A stretch of 45,242 bases of DNA from the NCBI GenBank assembly GCA_030053925.1, contig JASGCX010000012.1, positions 1-45,242 of the forward strand. Direction: 5' to 3'. The notes beneath the pieces are model-generated. The model saw only the letters and a list, made by a program, of their open reading frames with translations, ran no database searches and was not told where the DNA came from. The position numbers and the translations under genes were made by a program. This DNA comes from Flavobacterium sp. GTDB taxonomy: Bacteria > Bacteroidota > Bacteroidia > Chitinophagales > Chitinophagaceae. Shown here piece after piece: positions 8,390 to 17,071 of this stretch. Position 1 is the stretch's first letter; each line of letters begins with the position of its first letter.

Positions 8390-9310
8390 GTGACAAAAAT
8401 TAATGCCTTTTTTAAGCTAATTCGTTGGGGCAATGTGCTCATTATCGCATTAACCCAATGCCTATTTTTCTATTGCATTAAATGGCCATTGTACCAACCA
8501 ATAGATATTGCAAAGGCGCAACAGCAGTTTTTATTTTTATTAGCTGCATACGCTTGTATTTCTGCCGCAGGTTATATTATTAACGATTATTTCGACCTTA
8601 ATATTGACCAAATAAATAAACCACAAAAGGTAATTATCAATCGCTTTATTTCGAGGCGTTGGGCTTTGTTTTTACATATAGGGCTAAGTGTTGTTGGTAT
8701 TGCTTTGTGTGCCAAAGTAAACATCGAAAATTGTTTATTAGCTTTTGCTGCTGTAGTTGTTTTATTTGCTTACTCTGCTACATTTAAAAAGAAGTTTTTG
8801 ATTGGTAATGTACTGGTAGCCATTTATTTAGCTTGGATTGTTGTGATTACAGCTTACTTCGATTTTAGAAGTATATTGCTACACAAAATTATTAGTGGCA
8901 GAAACTTTGATATTCTGTTTAACACTGCACTCATTTTTGTAGCTTTTTCTTTCATAATCAATTTAATACGAGAAATTATTAAAGACATGGAAGATGTAGA
9001 AGGTGATAGAAAACATGGCTGCAAAACCATGCCAATATTTTGGGGCATTAATCCATCGAAAGTGTTTGTAGCTGTGTGGTTAACGGTGCTTATTGCTATG
9101 TTAGTTACCGTTCAAATTTACGCTGTAAGATTACATTGGTGGTGGCCAATTGCCTATGGTTTTCTACTGGTATTACTACCAATTATTTGGATTTTTAAAC
9201 AGTTATTTTCTGCTCAAACACCTAATGATTTTCACAAATTGAGTTCTGCAATAAAATGGGTAATGCTTACAGGGGTTTTATCTATGGGGTTATTTAAACT
9301 ATACTTGTAA
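8390..9310 (+). CDS. UbiA-family membrane prenyltransferase
   Basis: 306 residues starting at GTG 8390; no in-frame ATG is close. It is a multi-pass inner-membrane protein. The first Asp-rich motif is NDYFDLNID (following AAGYII) and the second is DMEDVEGDRKHGCKTMP, the two Mg-pyrophosphate sites of UbiA prenyltransferases. Family members attach a prenyl chain to quinone, heme or glycerol-phosphate acceptors. Bacteroidota homologues next to maf are often annotated as geranylgeranylglycerol-phosphate geranylgeranyltransferase, but the acceptor cannot be read here. It ends 11 bp before maf, implying an operon. Confidence 0.88.
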   Translation: MTKINAFFKLIRWGNVLIIALTQCLFFYCIKWPLYQPIDIAKAQQQFLFLLAAYACISAAGYIINDYFDLNIDQINKPQKVIINRFISRRWALFLHIGLSVVGIALCAKVNIENCLLAFAAVVVLFAYSATFKKKFLIGNVLVAIYLAWIVVITAYFDFRSILLHKIISGRNFDILFNTALIFVAFSFIINLIREIIKDMEDVEGDRKHGCKTMPIFWGINPSKVFVAVWLTVLIAMLVTVQIYAVRLHWWWPIAYGFLLVLLPIIWIFKQLFSAQTPNDFHKLSSAIKWVMLTGVLSMGLFKLYL

Positions 9311-9321
9311 TTCTATTTTTT

Positions 9322-9909
9322 ATGTCGTCTATTATACTTGCATCACAATCGCCTCGTAGAAAACAATTATTAGAATGGGCCGAAATAAACTTTGAAGTAA
9401 TTGTAAAAGCTACTGATGAATCTTACCCATTAGGGTTAGCAGCAGAGGAAGTTGCAGTGCACATAGCAAGGGAAAAAGCATTGGCAGTACAAGCATTTGC
9501 CCAAGTTGCTTACCATGCACAGCATCAAAAGGAAATCATTATTGCTGCGGATACAGTGGTTGTTTTGGGCGAAACAATTATTGGTAAGCCTACTAGCAGA
9601 GAAGATGCAATAGCAATACTTACAAGCTTATCAGGCAAAGTACATCGTGTTATTACTGGTGTTGTAATGTTACATGGCCAAAAAGAAGTTGCCTTTGCAG
9701 ATATTACCAAAGTTTGGTTTCACAAGCTAACACAAGCACAAATTGAGTTTTATTTAGACAAATACCAACCTTACGATAAAGCTGGTGCGTATGGTATTCA
9801 AGATTGGATTGGTGTTGTAGGTATAAAAGCTATTGAAGGCGATTTTTACAATGTAATGGGCTTGCCTGTAAGTAGGGTGGTGCAGCAATTACAATTACTA
9901 CAAAATTGA
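9322..9909 (+). CDS. maf: Maf-family nucleoside triphosphate pyrophosphatase
   Basis: 195 residues. The Maf signature ILASQSPRRKQLL at the N-terminus, AADTVVVLGETIIGKPTSREDA in the middle, SGKVHRVITGV and YDKAGAYGIQDW are all present. Maf proteins hydrolyse dTTP, UTP and modified nucleotides to monophosphates. The SPRRKQLL and KAGAYGIQ segments match the dTTP/UTP-specific type (YhdE-like). It follows the UbiA gene by 11 bp and precedes the DUF2851 gene by 60 bp on the same strand. Confidence 0.95.
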   Translation: MSSIILASQSPRRKQLLEWAEINFEVIVKATDESYPLGLAAEEVAVHIAREKALAVQAFAQVAYHAQHQKEIIIAADTVVVLGETIIGKPTSREDAIAILTSLSGKVHRVITGVVMLHGQKEVAFADITKVWFHKLTQAQIEFYLDKYQPYDKAGAYGIQDWIGVVGIKAIEGDFYNVMGLPVSRVVQQLQLLQN

Positions 9910-9969
9910 TATGGTAGTTTCGATTTTCATTAGTTTTAGCTAAATATTTATTGGTTTAAGCTATTGTAT

Positions 9970-11238
9970 ATGAACGAAAAACTACTACAATTCATTTGGC
10001 AATTTCAATATTACAACCGTCAAGAATTAACCACAACAAGCGGCGAAACCCTTACTATCACTGCATCTGGCAAGCATAATCTTAATCAAGGCCCCGATTT
10101 TTTAGATGCCAATATTCAAATTGGCAACATTCGTTTTGCTGGCAATGTAGAACTGCATGTAAAAGCATCAGATTGGCACAAACATCATCACCAAAAAGAT
10201 GTACAATACAATAACGTGATACTTCATGTAGTATGGGAAAATGATGCTGAAATTGTTACAGAAAATGGCACGTTGCTGCCTACTTTGGTATTGCAAAACA
10301 GAGTGCCAAAAGTGTTGTTAGAGCGATATAAGCAACTAATGCAGGCCGCAAATATTCCTTGCCACAGTATTACAACACCAACTTTAAGCGAACTCGGTTG
10401 GCATGCTTGGAAAGAGCGATTGGTAGCTGAACGTCTTGAACGCAAAGCGAAGAAAGTATTGGCTTATTTAGAAGCCACCAAGCAACATTGGGAAGAAGTA
10501 TTTTGGATAATGTTTGCAGGCAATTTTGGCATAAAAGTAAATGCAGACTTGTTTGAAGCGATGGCGCAAACTATTTCGGTAAATATATTGGCAAAACACA
10601 AAAACCAAATACACCAAATAGAAGCCATGCTGCTAGGTCAAGCAAATTTGTTAAACGATTCTTATTCAGATGATTACGCCATTTTGCTACAAAAAGAATA
10701 TCGTTTTTTACAAAAGAAATACCAGCTACAACCGGTGCTTATTCAACCCAATTTTTTAAGAATGCGGCCCGCCAATTTTCCTACTATTCGCTTGGCGCAA
10801 CTAGCCATGTTGATTGTTAATTCTGTGCATTTATTTTCAAAAATTAAAGAACAAAATGACATTTCAGCCGTAAAGCAATTGTTTGAAGTAACTGCAAATG
10901 ATTACTGGCATTCGCATTATCAATTTGATACAAAAAGTGAATTTTTAGAAAAAAAGCTAGGTGCTTCTACCATAGATAATTTGCTTATTAACACAGTTAT
11001 TCCAGTGCTATTTACCTATGGTTTGCACATGCAAGACGAAGCCATCAAAGAAAAAGCCATCAAGTGGTTGATGGCTGTAAAAAAAGAGACCAATACTATT
11101 ACAAAACAATGGCAACAGACAAATGTTGCCATTGTTTCGGCTTTCGATAGCCAAGCTTTAATAGAATTAACAAATAATTATTGCACGCAAAAACGCTGTT
11201 TAGAATGTGCTGTGGGCAATAGAATTTTTAAAATATAG
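9970..11238 (+). CDS. DUF2851 family protein
   Basis: 422 residues from ATG 9970; a TTG two codons upstream is less likely. It has the DUF2851 pattern: N-terminal E-x-L-x-x-x-W-x-F, then HNLNQGPDFLDANIQIG and NVELHVKASDW, and a cysteine-containing C-terminus (YCTQKRCLECAVGNRIF). No signal peptide. The function of this Bacteroidota-restricted family is unknown; the conserved C-terminal Cys and His/Asp motifs could bind metal, but that is inference. It is co-oriented with maf. Confidence 0.85.
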   Translation: MNEKLLQFIWQFQYYNRQELTTTSGETLTITASGKHNLNQGPDFLDANIQIGNIRFAGNVELHVKASDWHKHHHQKDVQYNNVILHVVWENDAEIVTENGTLLPTLVLQNRVPKVLLERYKQLMQAANIPCHSITTPTLSELGWHAWKERLVAERLERKAKKVLAYLEATKQHWEEVFWIMFAGNFGIKVNADLFEAMAQTISVNILAKHKNQIHQIEAMLLGQANLLNDSYSDDYAILLQKEYRFLQKKYQLQPVLIQPNFLRMRPANFPTIRLAQLAMLIVNSVHLFSKIKEQNDISAVKQLFEVTANDYWHSHYQFDTKSEFLEKKLGASTIDNLLINTVIPVLFTYGLHMQDEAIKEKAIKWLMAVKKETNTITKQWQQTNVAIVSAFDSQALIELTNNYCTQKRCLECAVGNRIFKI

Positions 11239-11315
11239 AATAACGGTTAAATGGTTTTAAGGCTAACTTGTTAAAAGGGTTACAATACAATAATTTAGCG
11301 GTTCACACATTAATA

Positions 11316-11720
11316 CTACCATTCAAAAGTGATATCTAATTCCATATCAGGATGTAAACTTCTTTCTACGGGGCAAGTACGTGCTACACGTTCTAATATT
11401 TCTTTGGTTTTATCGTCTAAATTTAATGTTTTAGACATTGTTACATGTGCTTTTATGCCGCCAATTCTACGAGGATCTGGCTTCATAATTTTAGTAATTT
11501 CTACCTTTGAGTTTGTTAGGTCAATATTCATGGTATTGGCTTTAATACCCATGGTAGTAAGCATGCAACTACCCAAAGCAGTAGCAACCATGTCGGTAGG
11601 ACTAAAACGTTCGCCCTTACCCATATTATCTGTTGGGGCATCGTTTTCTATTACTGAAGTACTCTGTAGGTGTGTCATCTCGGTTCTTAACGCACCTTTA
11701 TAAATTATGGTTGATGTCAT
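11316..11720 (-). CDS. OsmC-like redox protein
   Basis: 134 residues, OsmC/Ohr fold. The two family cysteines are Cys52 in ALGSCMLTTMG and Cys116 in ARTCPVERSL, positioned as in thiol-dependent organic hydroperoxide reductases. Its short length and YhfA-like layout point to the general OsmC group rather than classical Ohr. It stands alone on the minus strand, convergent with the DUF2851 gene and divergent from the next gene with 43 bp between starts. Confidence 0.9.
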   Translation of the reverse strand: MTSTIIYKGALRTEMTHLQSTSVIENDAPTDNMGKGERFSPTDMVATALGSCMLTTMGIKANTMNIDLTNSKVEITKIMKPDPRRIGGIKAHVTMSKTLNLDDKTKEILERVARTCPVERSLHPDMELDITFEW

Positions 11721-11763
11721 TTGGTAAGATTTTATATAAATTTACAAACACAAATATACGCAC

Positions 11764-12591
11764 GTGAAGAAGATAATTGTAATGACCATGATCTGTTTGC
11801 CTTTTTTAGTAACAGCACAGCAAAATAAGGCACAGGCAAAAAAGCAAAAAGTAGCCGAAAAAAAGGCAAAAATTGACGCATTAATTAAGCAAGAAGAAGA
11901 AGGTGCTTTGGTATTTCAAAAGCAAAGCAGTTTTGGCTTAAATTTTAATAGCGATGGTTTTGGCTTTACTTACGAGCACGGTAAGTATAAAACCATTAAG
12001 AAAACCAACCTTTGGTGGTTATCGCTTGGTGAACGTAAAGACCCTAAGCAGTACAAAAGCAACACATTTATAGGCACTGGCGGTACGGTTGTTTTTTTTG
12101 GCAACTCGTATGTTTACGGCAAGCAAAATAATTTTTACTACTTACGTTTAGGCTTTGGCCAGCAAAAGATGTTAGGGGCAAAGGGTAGTAAAAATGGTGT
12201 GGCGGTTTCTGCCATTTACGGTGGTGGTTTAAGCCTTGGTATGCTAAAACCATACTATTTACAAGTGCCAGATAATACAGGGCAGGGTACAGGTACAAAA
12301 GATATAAGATACACCGATACTACAGCTAGTACCTTCTTAGACCCTACAGCCATTATTGGCGGTAGTGGTTTTGGTAAAGGCATTGGCGAAATAAAATTTG
12401 TACCAGGCGCAACCGCAAGGCTAGTACTACGCTTTGATTATGGTAGATTTAACGAAACCATTAGTGCTTTAGAAGTAGGCGTAAATGCTGAATTTTATAG
12501 CCAAGCAATGCCAATTTTAGTAGGCGTAAACGACCAAAAGAAGTTTTTCTTTAACGGTTATATTGCCTTGCATTTTGGTAGAAGGAAATAA
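11764..12591 (+). CDS. Exported, probable outer-membrane beta-barrel protein
   Basis: 275 residues from GTG 11764. A signal peptide (KKIIVMTMICLPFLVTAQ) precedes a Lys/Ala-rich helical stretch (AQAKKQKVAEKKAKIDALIKQEEEGA). A Gly/aromatic-rich region with alternating strands follows (FGLNFNSDGFGFTYEHGKYK, FYYLRLGFGQQK, AIYGGGLSLGML) and the protein ends in GYIALHFGRRK. This suggests a small outer-membrane barrel with a periplasmic N-terminal helix. No enzyme motif was seen and the function is unknown. A terminator follows directly. Confidence 0.78.
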   Translation: MKKIIVMTMICLPFLVTAQQNKAQAKKQKVAEKKAKIDALIKQEEEGALVFQKQSSFGLNFNSDGFGFTYEHGKYKTIKKTNLWWLSLGERKDPKQYKSNTFIGTGGTVVFFGNSYVYGKQNNFYYLRLGFGQQKMLGAKGSKNGVAVSAIYGGGLSLGMLKPYYLQVPDNTGQGTGTKDIRYTDTTASTFLDPTAIIGGSGFGKGIGEIKFVPGATARLVLRFDYGRFNETISALEVGVNAEFYSQAMPILVGVNDQKKFFFNGYIALHFGRRK

Positions 12592-12616
12592 AAAATTTAC
12601 TAGAAAATATTTTAAG

Positions 12617-12644
12617 AAGCGTGCCTGTTTGGTGCGCTTTTTTT
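12617..12644 (+). terminator. Rho-independent terminator
   Basis: Stem AAGCGTGCC / GGTGCGCTT with a short TGTTT loop followed by seven or more T. It lies 26 bp after the stop of the outer-membrane protein gene. Confidence 0.8.
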
Positions 12645-12649
12645 GTTTT

Positions 12650-12920
12650 AAGTAAATGAAAGATGAACTCAAGTAACCCAAAAGCAAACTAATGTTCTGA
12701 ATAAGGTCGCATGAGTTCGTTGCAGCGAACAGTAGTAACCCAAAAGTTGACTAGCGTAACTAAAAAGTGAACTGAAGTAGGCAAAAAAAGAACTGCTTTT
12801 CTAAAAAAACAGACATGAGTTCGTTGCAGCGAACTAGAGTTGTAAAAAAATGAACAGGAGTTCTAAAAAAGCAAGCATGAGTTCGTTGCTGCGAACCGGT
12901 GTAACCAAGAAACGAACTCT
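12650..12920. repeat. Three copies of a GTTCG-x6-CGAAC inverted repeat in AT-rich spacer
   Basis: GTTCGTTGCAGCGAAC occurs at 12715-12730 and 12819-12834, and as GTTCGTTGCTGCGAAC at 12881-12896, each preceded by GCATGA or ACATGA. Between them run degenerate phrases such as AAGTGAACT and AAAAAGAACT, which look like decayed copies of a shorter GAACT-containing unit. No gene is present. Confidence 0.75.
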
Positions 12921-12944
12921 ATGAACTTAAAATAAGGATGCATG

Positions 12945-13130
12945 AGCAAATAAGTTTTTTGCAAGAAACAAAAAGATGCTTGCATGAGGAATTTTGGTTG
13001 GTGCAAGAAGCTGTAGGTGCTTGCAAGAAGCATTTTGATTAATGCAAGAAGTTGTAGGGACTTGCAAGAGGTATTTTGGTTGATGCAAGAAACTGTAGGT
13101 GCTTGCATGAGGCACTTTGGTTGATGATAC
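12945..13130. repeat. Degenerate 41-bp tandem repeats rich in TGCAAG/CTTGCA
   Basis: Units of about 41 bp with the plan GTGCTTGCAAGAAG, TTTTGATTAATGCAAGAAG, TTGTAG recur about four times. CTTGCA and TGCAAG within each unit are mutual inverted repeats. Minus-strand open frames here merely translate the repeat. Confidence 0.75.
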
Positions 13131-13181
13131 ACAAGGTTTATTTGAAAAGCAAAATGTATTAAATTTGACAAAAGGACTATT

Positions 13182-13325
13182 ATGGACGCATTACTTAAAC
13201 AAGAAATCCATCAATTGATTGAAAATTGCGATGATGATGTTTTATTGAACGAGGCCAAAGCAATTTTAGCATCTATTTGGGTATTTAATTATCTTAAAAG
13301 TAGAAATTATTTCCTTATCAGATAG
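13182..13325 (+). pseudogene. Truncated addiction-module antitoxin N-terminus
   Basis: A 47-codon frame whose first 32 residues (MDALLKQEIHQLIENCDDD, then VLLNEAKAILAS) match the helical N-terminus of short Bacteroidota antitoxin-like proteins paired with RelE/ParE toxins. Such proteins normally run to 70-80 residues. Here the homology stops at about codon 32 and the frame then continues into unrelated sequence (IWVFNYLKSRNYFLIR) that overlaps the 3' end of the opposing gene. No toxin gene follows. I infer a remnant left by deletion or rearrangement at the repeat-rich patch. Confidence 0.55.
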
Positions 13326-13564
13326 CTTAATATAAACTGTAATGCACCAATACCAACAATCCAAATAATAGTTTCTAGTTTGCTTTTATTAATTCTGTCA
13401 ATTAAGTCGATTTTATCTTCCTTAGTTAACAGAATATCTTTCTTATTATCAACTTTCGCTTCTACAATTTCTTCAATTTGCTGTATCACAATTTTAGCAT
13501 CTTCTTCATTCTTAAAATGCTTGTTTAGTATTTCGTAAATTTTTAGACTTTGGGTAACTGCCAT
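13307..13564 (-). CDS. Small coiled-coil protein with C-terminal membrane anchor
   Basis: 85 residues. A charged helical region (about 5-60, including EILNKHFKNEEDAKIVIQQIEE) is followed by a single membrane segment (about 65-83: ETIIWIVGIGALQFILSYLI) and RK at the end. The layout recalls the DUF1640/CCDC90-like small proteins often found next to toxin-antitoxin or mobile elements in Bacteroidota. The function is unknown. Its 3' end overlaps the truncated antitoxin frame on the opposite strand by 19 bp. Confidence 0.7.
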   Translation of the reverse strand: MAVTQSLKIYEILNKHFKNEEDAKIVIQQIEEIVEAKVDNKKDILLTKEDKIDLIDRINKSKLETIIWIVGIGALQFILSYLIRK

Positions 13565-13600
13565 AGCCTATTTTTTTTTCAAAACTAATAAATATTTTGC

Positions 13601-13632
13601 TATAAAAAGCCCCTGCATCTCTGCAAGGGCTT
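13601..13632 (-). terminator. Terminator downstream of dnaK and the tRNA-like sequence
   Basis: On the minus strand AAGCCC-TTGCA, loop GAGA, TGCA-GGGGCTT is followed by TTTTATA. It lies downstream of the minus-strand tRNA-like sequence and dnaK and upstream of the small membrane protein. A second inverted repeat (GGAAGTCTCA / TGAGACTTCC) sits between it and the tRNA-like sequence at about 13643-13690. Confidence 0.75.
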
Positions 13633-13701
13633 CAAATCCGTAAGGAAGTCTCAAACTTACAAGCTAGAGTTCATGCATCTGTGAGACTTCCATTTACTAA
13701 G

Positions 13702-13786
13702 CGGAGTTAGAGGGATTTGAACCCCCGAAACTGTTACGGTTAACAGTTTTTCAGGCTGCCACTTTAAACCACTCAGACATAACGAG
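13702..13786 (-). tRNA. tRNA-Ser-like sequence, probably degenerate
   Basis: The minus strand has a canonical T-arm (GGGGG-TTCAAAT-CCCTC), D-loop text GAGTGGTTTAA and a long class II variable arm (GTTA-ACCG-TAAC), as in tRNA-Ser. Several parts are broken. The 5' acceptor strand (CTCGTTA) pairs with the 3' strand (TAACTCC) at only four of seven positions. The D-stem TCT faces AGT. The anticodon stem has a mismatch next to the loop. The T33 rule would read the anticodon as GAA (Phe) on a Ser-type body. I infer a tRNA-Ser pseudogene or a tRNA-derived small RNA, lying just downstream of dnaK. Confidence 0.5.
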
Positions 13787-13842
13787 TTATAAAATATCCT
13801 ATAAATCTAAAAAATCATTCTAAATCCAAGTTCAGACAATGA

Positions 13843-15747
13843 TTATTTTACTTCTTCAAACTGTGCATCTTCTACTGTATCGTTTGCAGCTTGTGCACTA
13901 GCAGCTTGGTTGGCAGGCTCTTGTGCAGCAGCACCGCCGCCATCAGATTGCGCTTTGTAAATGTATTCGCTAGCGGCTGTCCATGCAGTGTTCATTTCGG
14001 TCATAGCAGCATCTATTGCAGCAATATCTTGGTTTTTGTGTGCTTCTTTCAATTTAGTTAATGCAGCTTCAATAGGTGCTTTTTTATCAGCAGGTATTTT
14101 GTCGGCGTACTCTTTAAATTGTTTTTCAGTTTGAAAAATTAAACTATCAGCTTGATTGATTTTTTCAATTTTTTCACGAGCTTCTTTGTCGGCAGCTTCG
14201 TTGGCTTTTGCTTCAGCTTTCATTTTTTCAACTTCTTCTTTGCTTAAACCGCTACCAGCTTCTATTCTAATGTTTTGCTCTTTACCGGTGCCTTTATCTT
14301 TTGCACTTACATGTAGCATACCGTTGGCATCAATATCAAACGTTACTTCAATTTGCGGTACGCCTCTTGGTGCAGGTGGTAAACCATCTAAGTTAAACAT
14401 ACCAAGGCTTTTATTTTGCGAAGCCAAAGGACGTTCGCCCTGCAACACATGAATTTGTACGCCAGGTTGGTTGTCGCTTGCAGTTGAGTAAACTTCGGTT
14501 TTTTTGGTAGGTATGGTGGTATTGCTAGCAATCATGGTAGTCATTACACCACCCATTGTTTCAATACCAAGGCTTAAAGGTGTAACGTCTAGTAACAATA
14601 CATCTTTCACTTCGCCGGTTAATACACCGCCTTGTATTGCAGCGCCAATAGCTACCACTTCATCTGGGTTTACACCTTTATTTGGTTTTTTACCAAAGAA
14701 TTTTTCTACAATTTCTTGTACTTTAGGTATGCGTGTGCTACCACCAACCAATATTACTTCGTCAATTTGAGAAATACTGTAACCAGCATCTTTTAATGCA
14801 ACTTCACATGGTTTTAAGCAACGAGCAAATAAGTTGTCAGCCAAAGCTTCAAATTTTGCACGGCTTAATTTTTTTACCAAGTGTTTAGGTACACCATCAA
14901 CAGCGGTAATGTATGGTAAGTTTATTTCTGTTTCGGTAGAAGCACTCAATTCAACTTTTGCTTTTTCAGAAGCTTCTTTTAAGCGTTGTAACGCCATAGG
15001 GTCTTTGCGTAAGTCTATTGCTTCATCGGCTTTAAACTCATCTGCCAACCAATCCATAATCACTTTATCAAAGTCGTCGCCGCCTAAGTGTGTATCACCA
15101 TTTGTAGATTTTACTTCAAAAACGCCATCACCTAGTTCAAGTACAGATATATCGAAAGTACCGCCGCCAAGGTCAAATACTGCAATTTTTTGATCAACGT
15201 GTTTTTTATCTAAACCATAAGCCAAAGCAGCAGCAGTAGGCTCGTTTACAATACGTTTTACGTTTAAACCAGCAATTTCGCCAGCTTCTTTTGTAGCCTG
15301 CCGTTGCGCATCGTTAAAGTAAGCAGGTACAGTAATTACGGCATCGGTTACTTCGGTACCTAAATAATCTTCAGCAGTTTTTTTCATTTTCTGCAACACC
15401 ATCGCAGAAATTTCTTGAGGTGTGTACAATCTGCCGTCAATATCTACACGAACGGTATTATTATCACCTTTTACTACTTTATAACCCCAGTGGCTTATTT
15501 CTTCTGTCACCTCATCAAATCTTCTACCCATAAAACGCTTTACAGATGCAATGGTGTTTTGAGGGTTTGTAATAGCTTGACGTTTAGCGGCATCACCCAC
15601 TTTACGTTCGCCATTTTTTAAAAAACCAACAATCGAAGGGGTGGTTCTACGTCCTTCCTCGTTAGCTATTACAACAGGTTCGTTACCTTCCATTACAGAA
15701 ACGCAACTGTTTGTTGTTCCTAAGTCTATACCAATAATTTTGCCCAT
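13843..15747 (-). CDS. dnaK: Molecular chaperone DnaK (Hsp70)
   Basis: 634 residues from ATG 15747. That start puts [13 protein letters not shown] at the N-terminus; the longer frame to 15825 adds non-homologous residues. ATPase-domain landmarks are [38 protein letters not shown] and [14 protein letters not shown]. The substrate-binding domain ([16 protein letters not shown], then the helical lid) and an acidic EEVK C-terminus follow. It folds proteins with DnaJ and GrpE, neither of which is in the window. The J-protein hscB is nearby on the other strand, but HscB's usual partner is HscA, so DnaK may serve both roles here (inference). Confidence 0.98.
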   Translation of the reverse strand: MGKIIGIDLGTTNSCVSVMEGNEPVVIANEEGRRTTPSIVGFLKNGERKVGDAAKRQAITNPQNTIASVKRFMGRRFDEVTEEISHWGYKVVKGDNNTVRVDIDGRLYTPQEISAMVLQKMKKTAEDYLGTEVTDAVITVPAYFNDAQRQATKEAGEIAGLNVKRIVNEPTAAALAYGLDKKHVDQKIAVFDLGGGTFDISVLELGDGVFEVKSTNGDTHLGGDDFDKVIMDWLADEFKADEAIDLRKDPMALQRLKEASEKAKVELSASTETEINLPYITAVDGVPKHLVKKLSRAKFEALADNLFARCLKPCEVALKDAGYSISQIDEVILVGGSTRIPKVQEIVEKFFGKKPNKGVNPDEVVAIGAAIQGGVLTGEVKDVLLLDVTPLSLGIETMGGVMTTMIASNTTIPTKKTEVYSTASDNQPGVQIHVLQGERPLASQNKSLGMFNLDGLPPAPRGVPQIEVTFDIDANGMLHVSAKDKGTGKEQNIRIEAGSGLSKEEVEKMKAEAKANEAADKEAREKIEKINQADSLIFQTEKQFKEYADKIPADKKAPIEAALTKLKEAHKNQDIAAIDAAMTEMNTAWTAASEYIYKAQSDGGGAAAQEPANQAASAQAANDTVEDAQFEEVK

Positions 15748-16111
15748 AATATGTATTTTTACGAAAGCCGATAAGTCAATCATTATGCCACGGTATTTTA
15801 AATGCAAAATTGGCAGACTGAACACGTTATAGGTTTTTATGGAGCGAACTTTTGTCCTTTAATGGGCAGTTGTTGCGTTGCACACTGCAACTATTGTCAC
15901 CTTTATTGGCTTTGTCTGTAGCGTATTTTTGTTTGAAAGAGGATTTAGCAGGATTAGTAAGATTTTGTGATTTTAACTTTCAGAAAGGCGTTTACTTTTG
16001 CTTTTAAAGAAATTGCACGTTGACCGTTAACCAGTAACCAGTAACCAGCAACCAGTAACCAGCAACCAGTAACCAGCAACCAGTAACCAGTAACCAGTAA
16101 CCAGTAACCAC
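15748..16111. other. Divergent intergenic region dnaK-hscB
   Basis: About 360 bp holding both promoters. No classical CIRCE element (TTAGCACTC-N9-GAGTGCTAA) was found. The right end is occupied by an 11-copy 7-bp repeat that touches the hscB start. No gene seen. Confidence 0.6.
16031..16110. repeat. Heptanucleotide repeat CCAGYAA x11 at the hscB start
   Basis: Eleven perfect-length 7-bp units, CCAGTAA (eight) or CCAGCAA (three), from 16031 to 16107, then CCA. The hscB ATG begins at 16112, so the array occupies the whole leader immediately upstream of the start codon. The same family on the opposite strand appears at 39130-39264. Confidence 0.95.
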
Positions 16112-16621
16112 ATGAATTTTTTCGAGTTATTTAACATACCAGTAAGTTTACAAGTAGATGCAGCCGTTGTAAAAGCCAAGTTTTACGAACTCAGCCGTAA
16201 GTATCATCCCGATTTTTTTTCGCAAGCCACAGAAGCAGCGCAAGAAGAAGCCTTAGAAAAAACATCGCTTTTAAACAAGGCGTTTAAAGTATTTAACAAT
16301 AAAGATGAAACACTAAAATATGTGCTGCAATTAAAAGGCTTACTAGAAAACGAAGAAAAGTATCGGCTAGCACCAGACTTTTTAATGGAAATGATGGCGT
16401 TAAATGAGGCTTTGATGGATGCTAAAATGGATGCAGACGAAGAAAAGGTTGCAAGTTGCAAATTGCAAGTTGCCAGTTTAGAAAATGAATTGTATGAAAA
16501 TATTAAAAGCATTATTGAGCATTTTAAAGACGGTGTTTCTACCCAAGAAGCGTTGCTGCAAGTAAAAGATTATTACTTCAAGAAAAAATATTTGTCACGT
16601 ATTTTGGCAAGTGTACAATGA
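16112..16621 (+). CDS. hscB: J-domain Fe-S co-chaperone HscB
   Basis: 169 residues. The N-terminal J-domain has the HPD motif in KYHPDFFSQA, preceded by FELFNIPVSLQVD as in HscB. The C-terminal three-helix scaffold-binding domain contains LAPDFLMEMMALNEALMDA and ends KKYLSRILASVQ. It stimulates an Hsp70 to release Fe-S clusters from IscU. Odd feature: codons covering VASCKLQVAS (16449-16476) are four copies of a 7-bp unit (TTGCAAG, TTGCAAA, TTGCAAG, TTGCCAG) inserted in the helical linker. A change of one unit would shift the frame. The leader is also a heptamer array. Confidence 0.93.
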   Translation: MNFFELFNIPVSLQVDAAVVKAKFYELSRKYHPDFFSQATEAAQEEALEKTSLLNKAFKVFNNKDETLKYVLQLKGLLENEEKYRLAPDFLMEMMALNEALMDAKMDADEEKVASCKLQVASLENELYENIKSIIEHFKDGVSTQEALLQVKDYYFKKKYLSRILASVQ

Positions 16622-16659
16622 TGCCCCTATATTTGCAACCCAATTCACAATGAGTAGTA

Positions 16660-16743
16660 GCCCAGATGGCGGAATTGGTAGACGCAGCAGACTCAAAATC
16701 TGCCGTTCGCAAGGATGTGCAGGTTCGATTCCTGTTCTGGGCA
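16660..16743 (+). tRNA. tRNA-Leu(CAA)
   Basis: 84-nt class II tRNA. The acceptor stem GCCCAGA / TCTGGGC is perfect, with discriminator A and no encoded CCA. D-arm GGCGGAATTGGTAGACGC is typical of Leu. Anticodon stem GCAGA / TCTGC encloses CTCAAAA, giving anticodon CAA. A long variable arm (CGTTCGCAAGGATGTG) and T-arm GCAGG-TTCGATT-CCTGT complete the fold. All stems pair well. Confidence 0.96.
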
Positions 16744-16756
16744 CTTGGCTAGATTG

Positions 16757-16792
16757 ATGGCGATTCTTCAACGAATCGCCATTTTTATTTTC
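16757..16792 (+). terminator. Terminator after tRNA-Leu
   Basis: Perfect stem ATGGCGATTC / GAATCGCCAT with loop TTCAAC, followed by TTTTTATTTT, 14 bp after the tRNA end. Confidence 0.9.
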
Positions 16793-17071
16793 TTCTGTAT
16801 GCCTTACTATTATTGGTATTACTGCTTATAGGCTATTAATTTTTGAAGTTAACACTCTACCAATTTCTTTATTAAAGTAAATACCTTTAGGCAAAACAAG
16901 GTGTTGCACTTGTCTTCATAATTTGCTGTAACCCTTATGGGGCTTATGTTTTGAGTAATTGACAAACATTTTTCAACTGCCTTTTCAAGGTGCTACCTGC
17001 TATATTGGTGTAGAATTTATGTGCCAACATTATGTAAGGAAATAAAGACTCTGCAACAAAGTACATTTAGT
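16793..17071. other. Intergenic region with no gene seen
   Basis: About 280 bp between the tRNA-Leu terminator and the 3' end of the minus-strand PL6 gene. AT-rich, with stop codons in all frames. No convincing hairpin, RNA or remnant was recognised. Confidence 0.5.

Noticed and set aside
12863-13171. Minus-strand ORF of 102 codons
   Set aside because: Translation of the 41-bp repeats (recurring LHQPK and QAPT words), not a gene.
13702-13786. Functional tRNA-Phe because the apparent anticodon is GAA
   Set aside because: A long variable arm and D-loop text are of the Ser class; the acceptor stem is largely unpaired.
14156-15832. Plus-strand ORFs inside dnaK
   Set aside because: Antisense shadows of dnaK.
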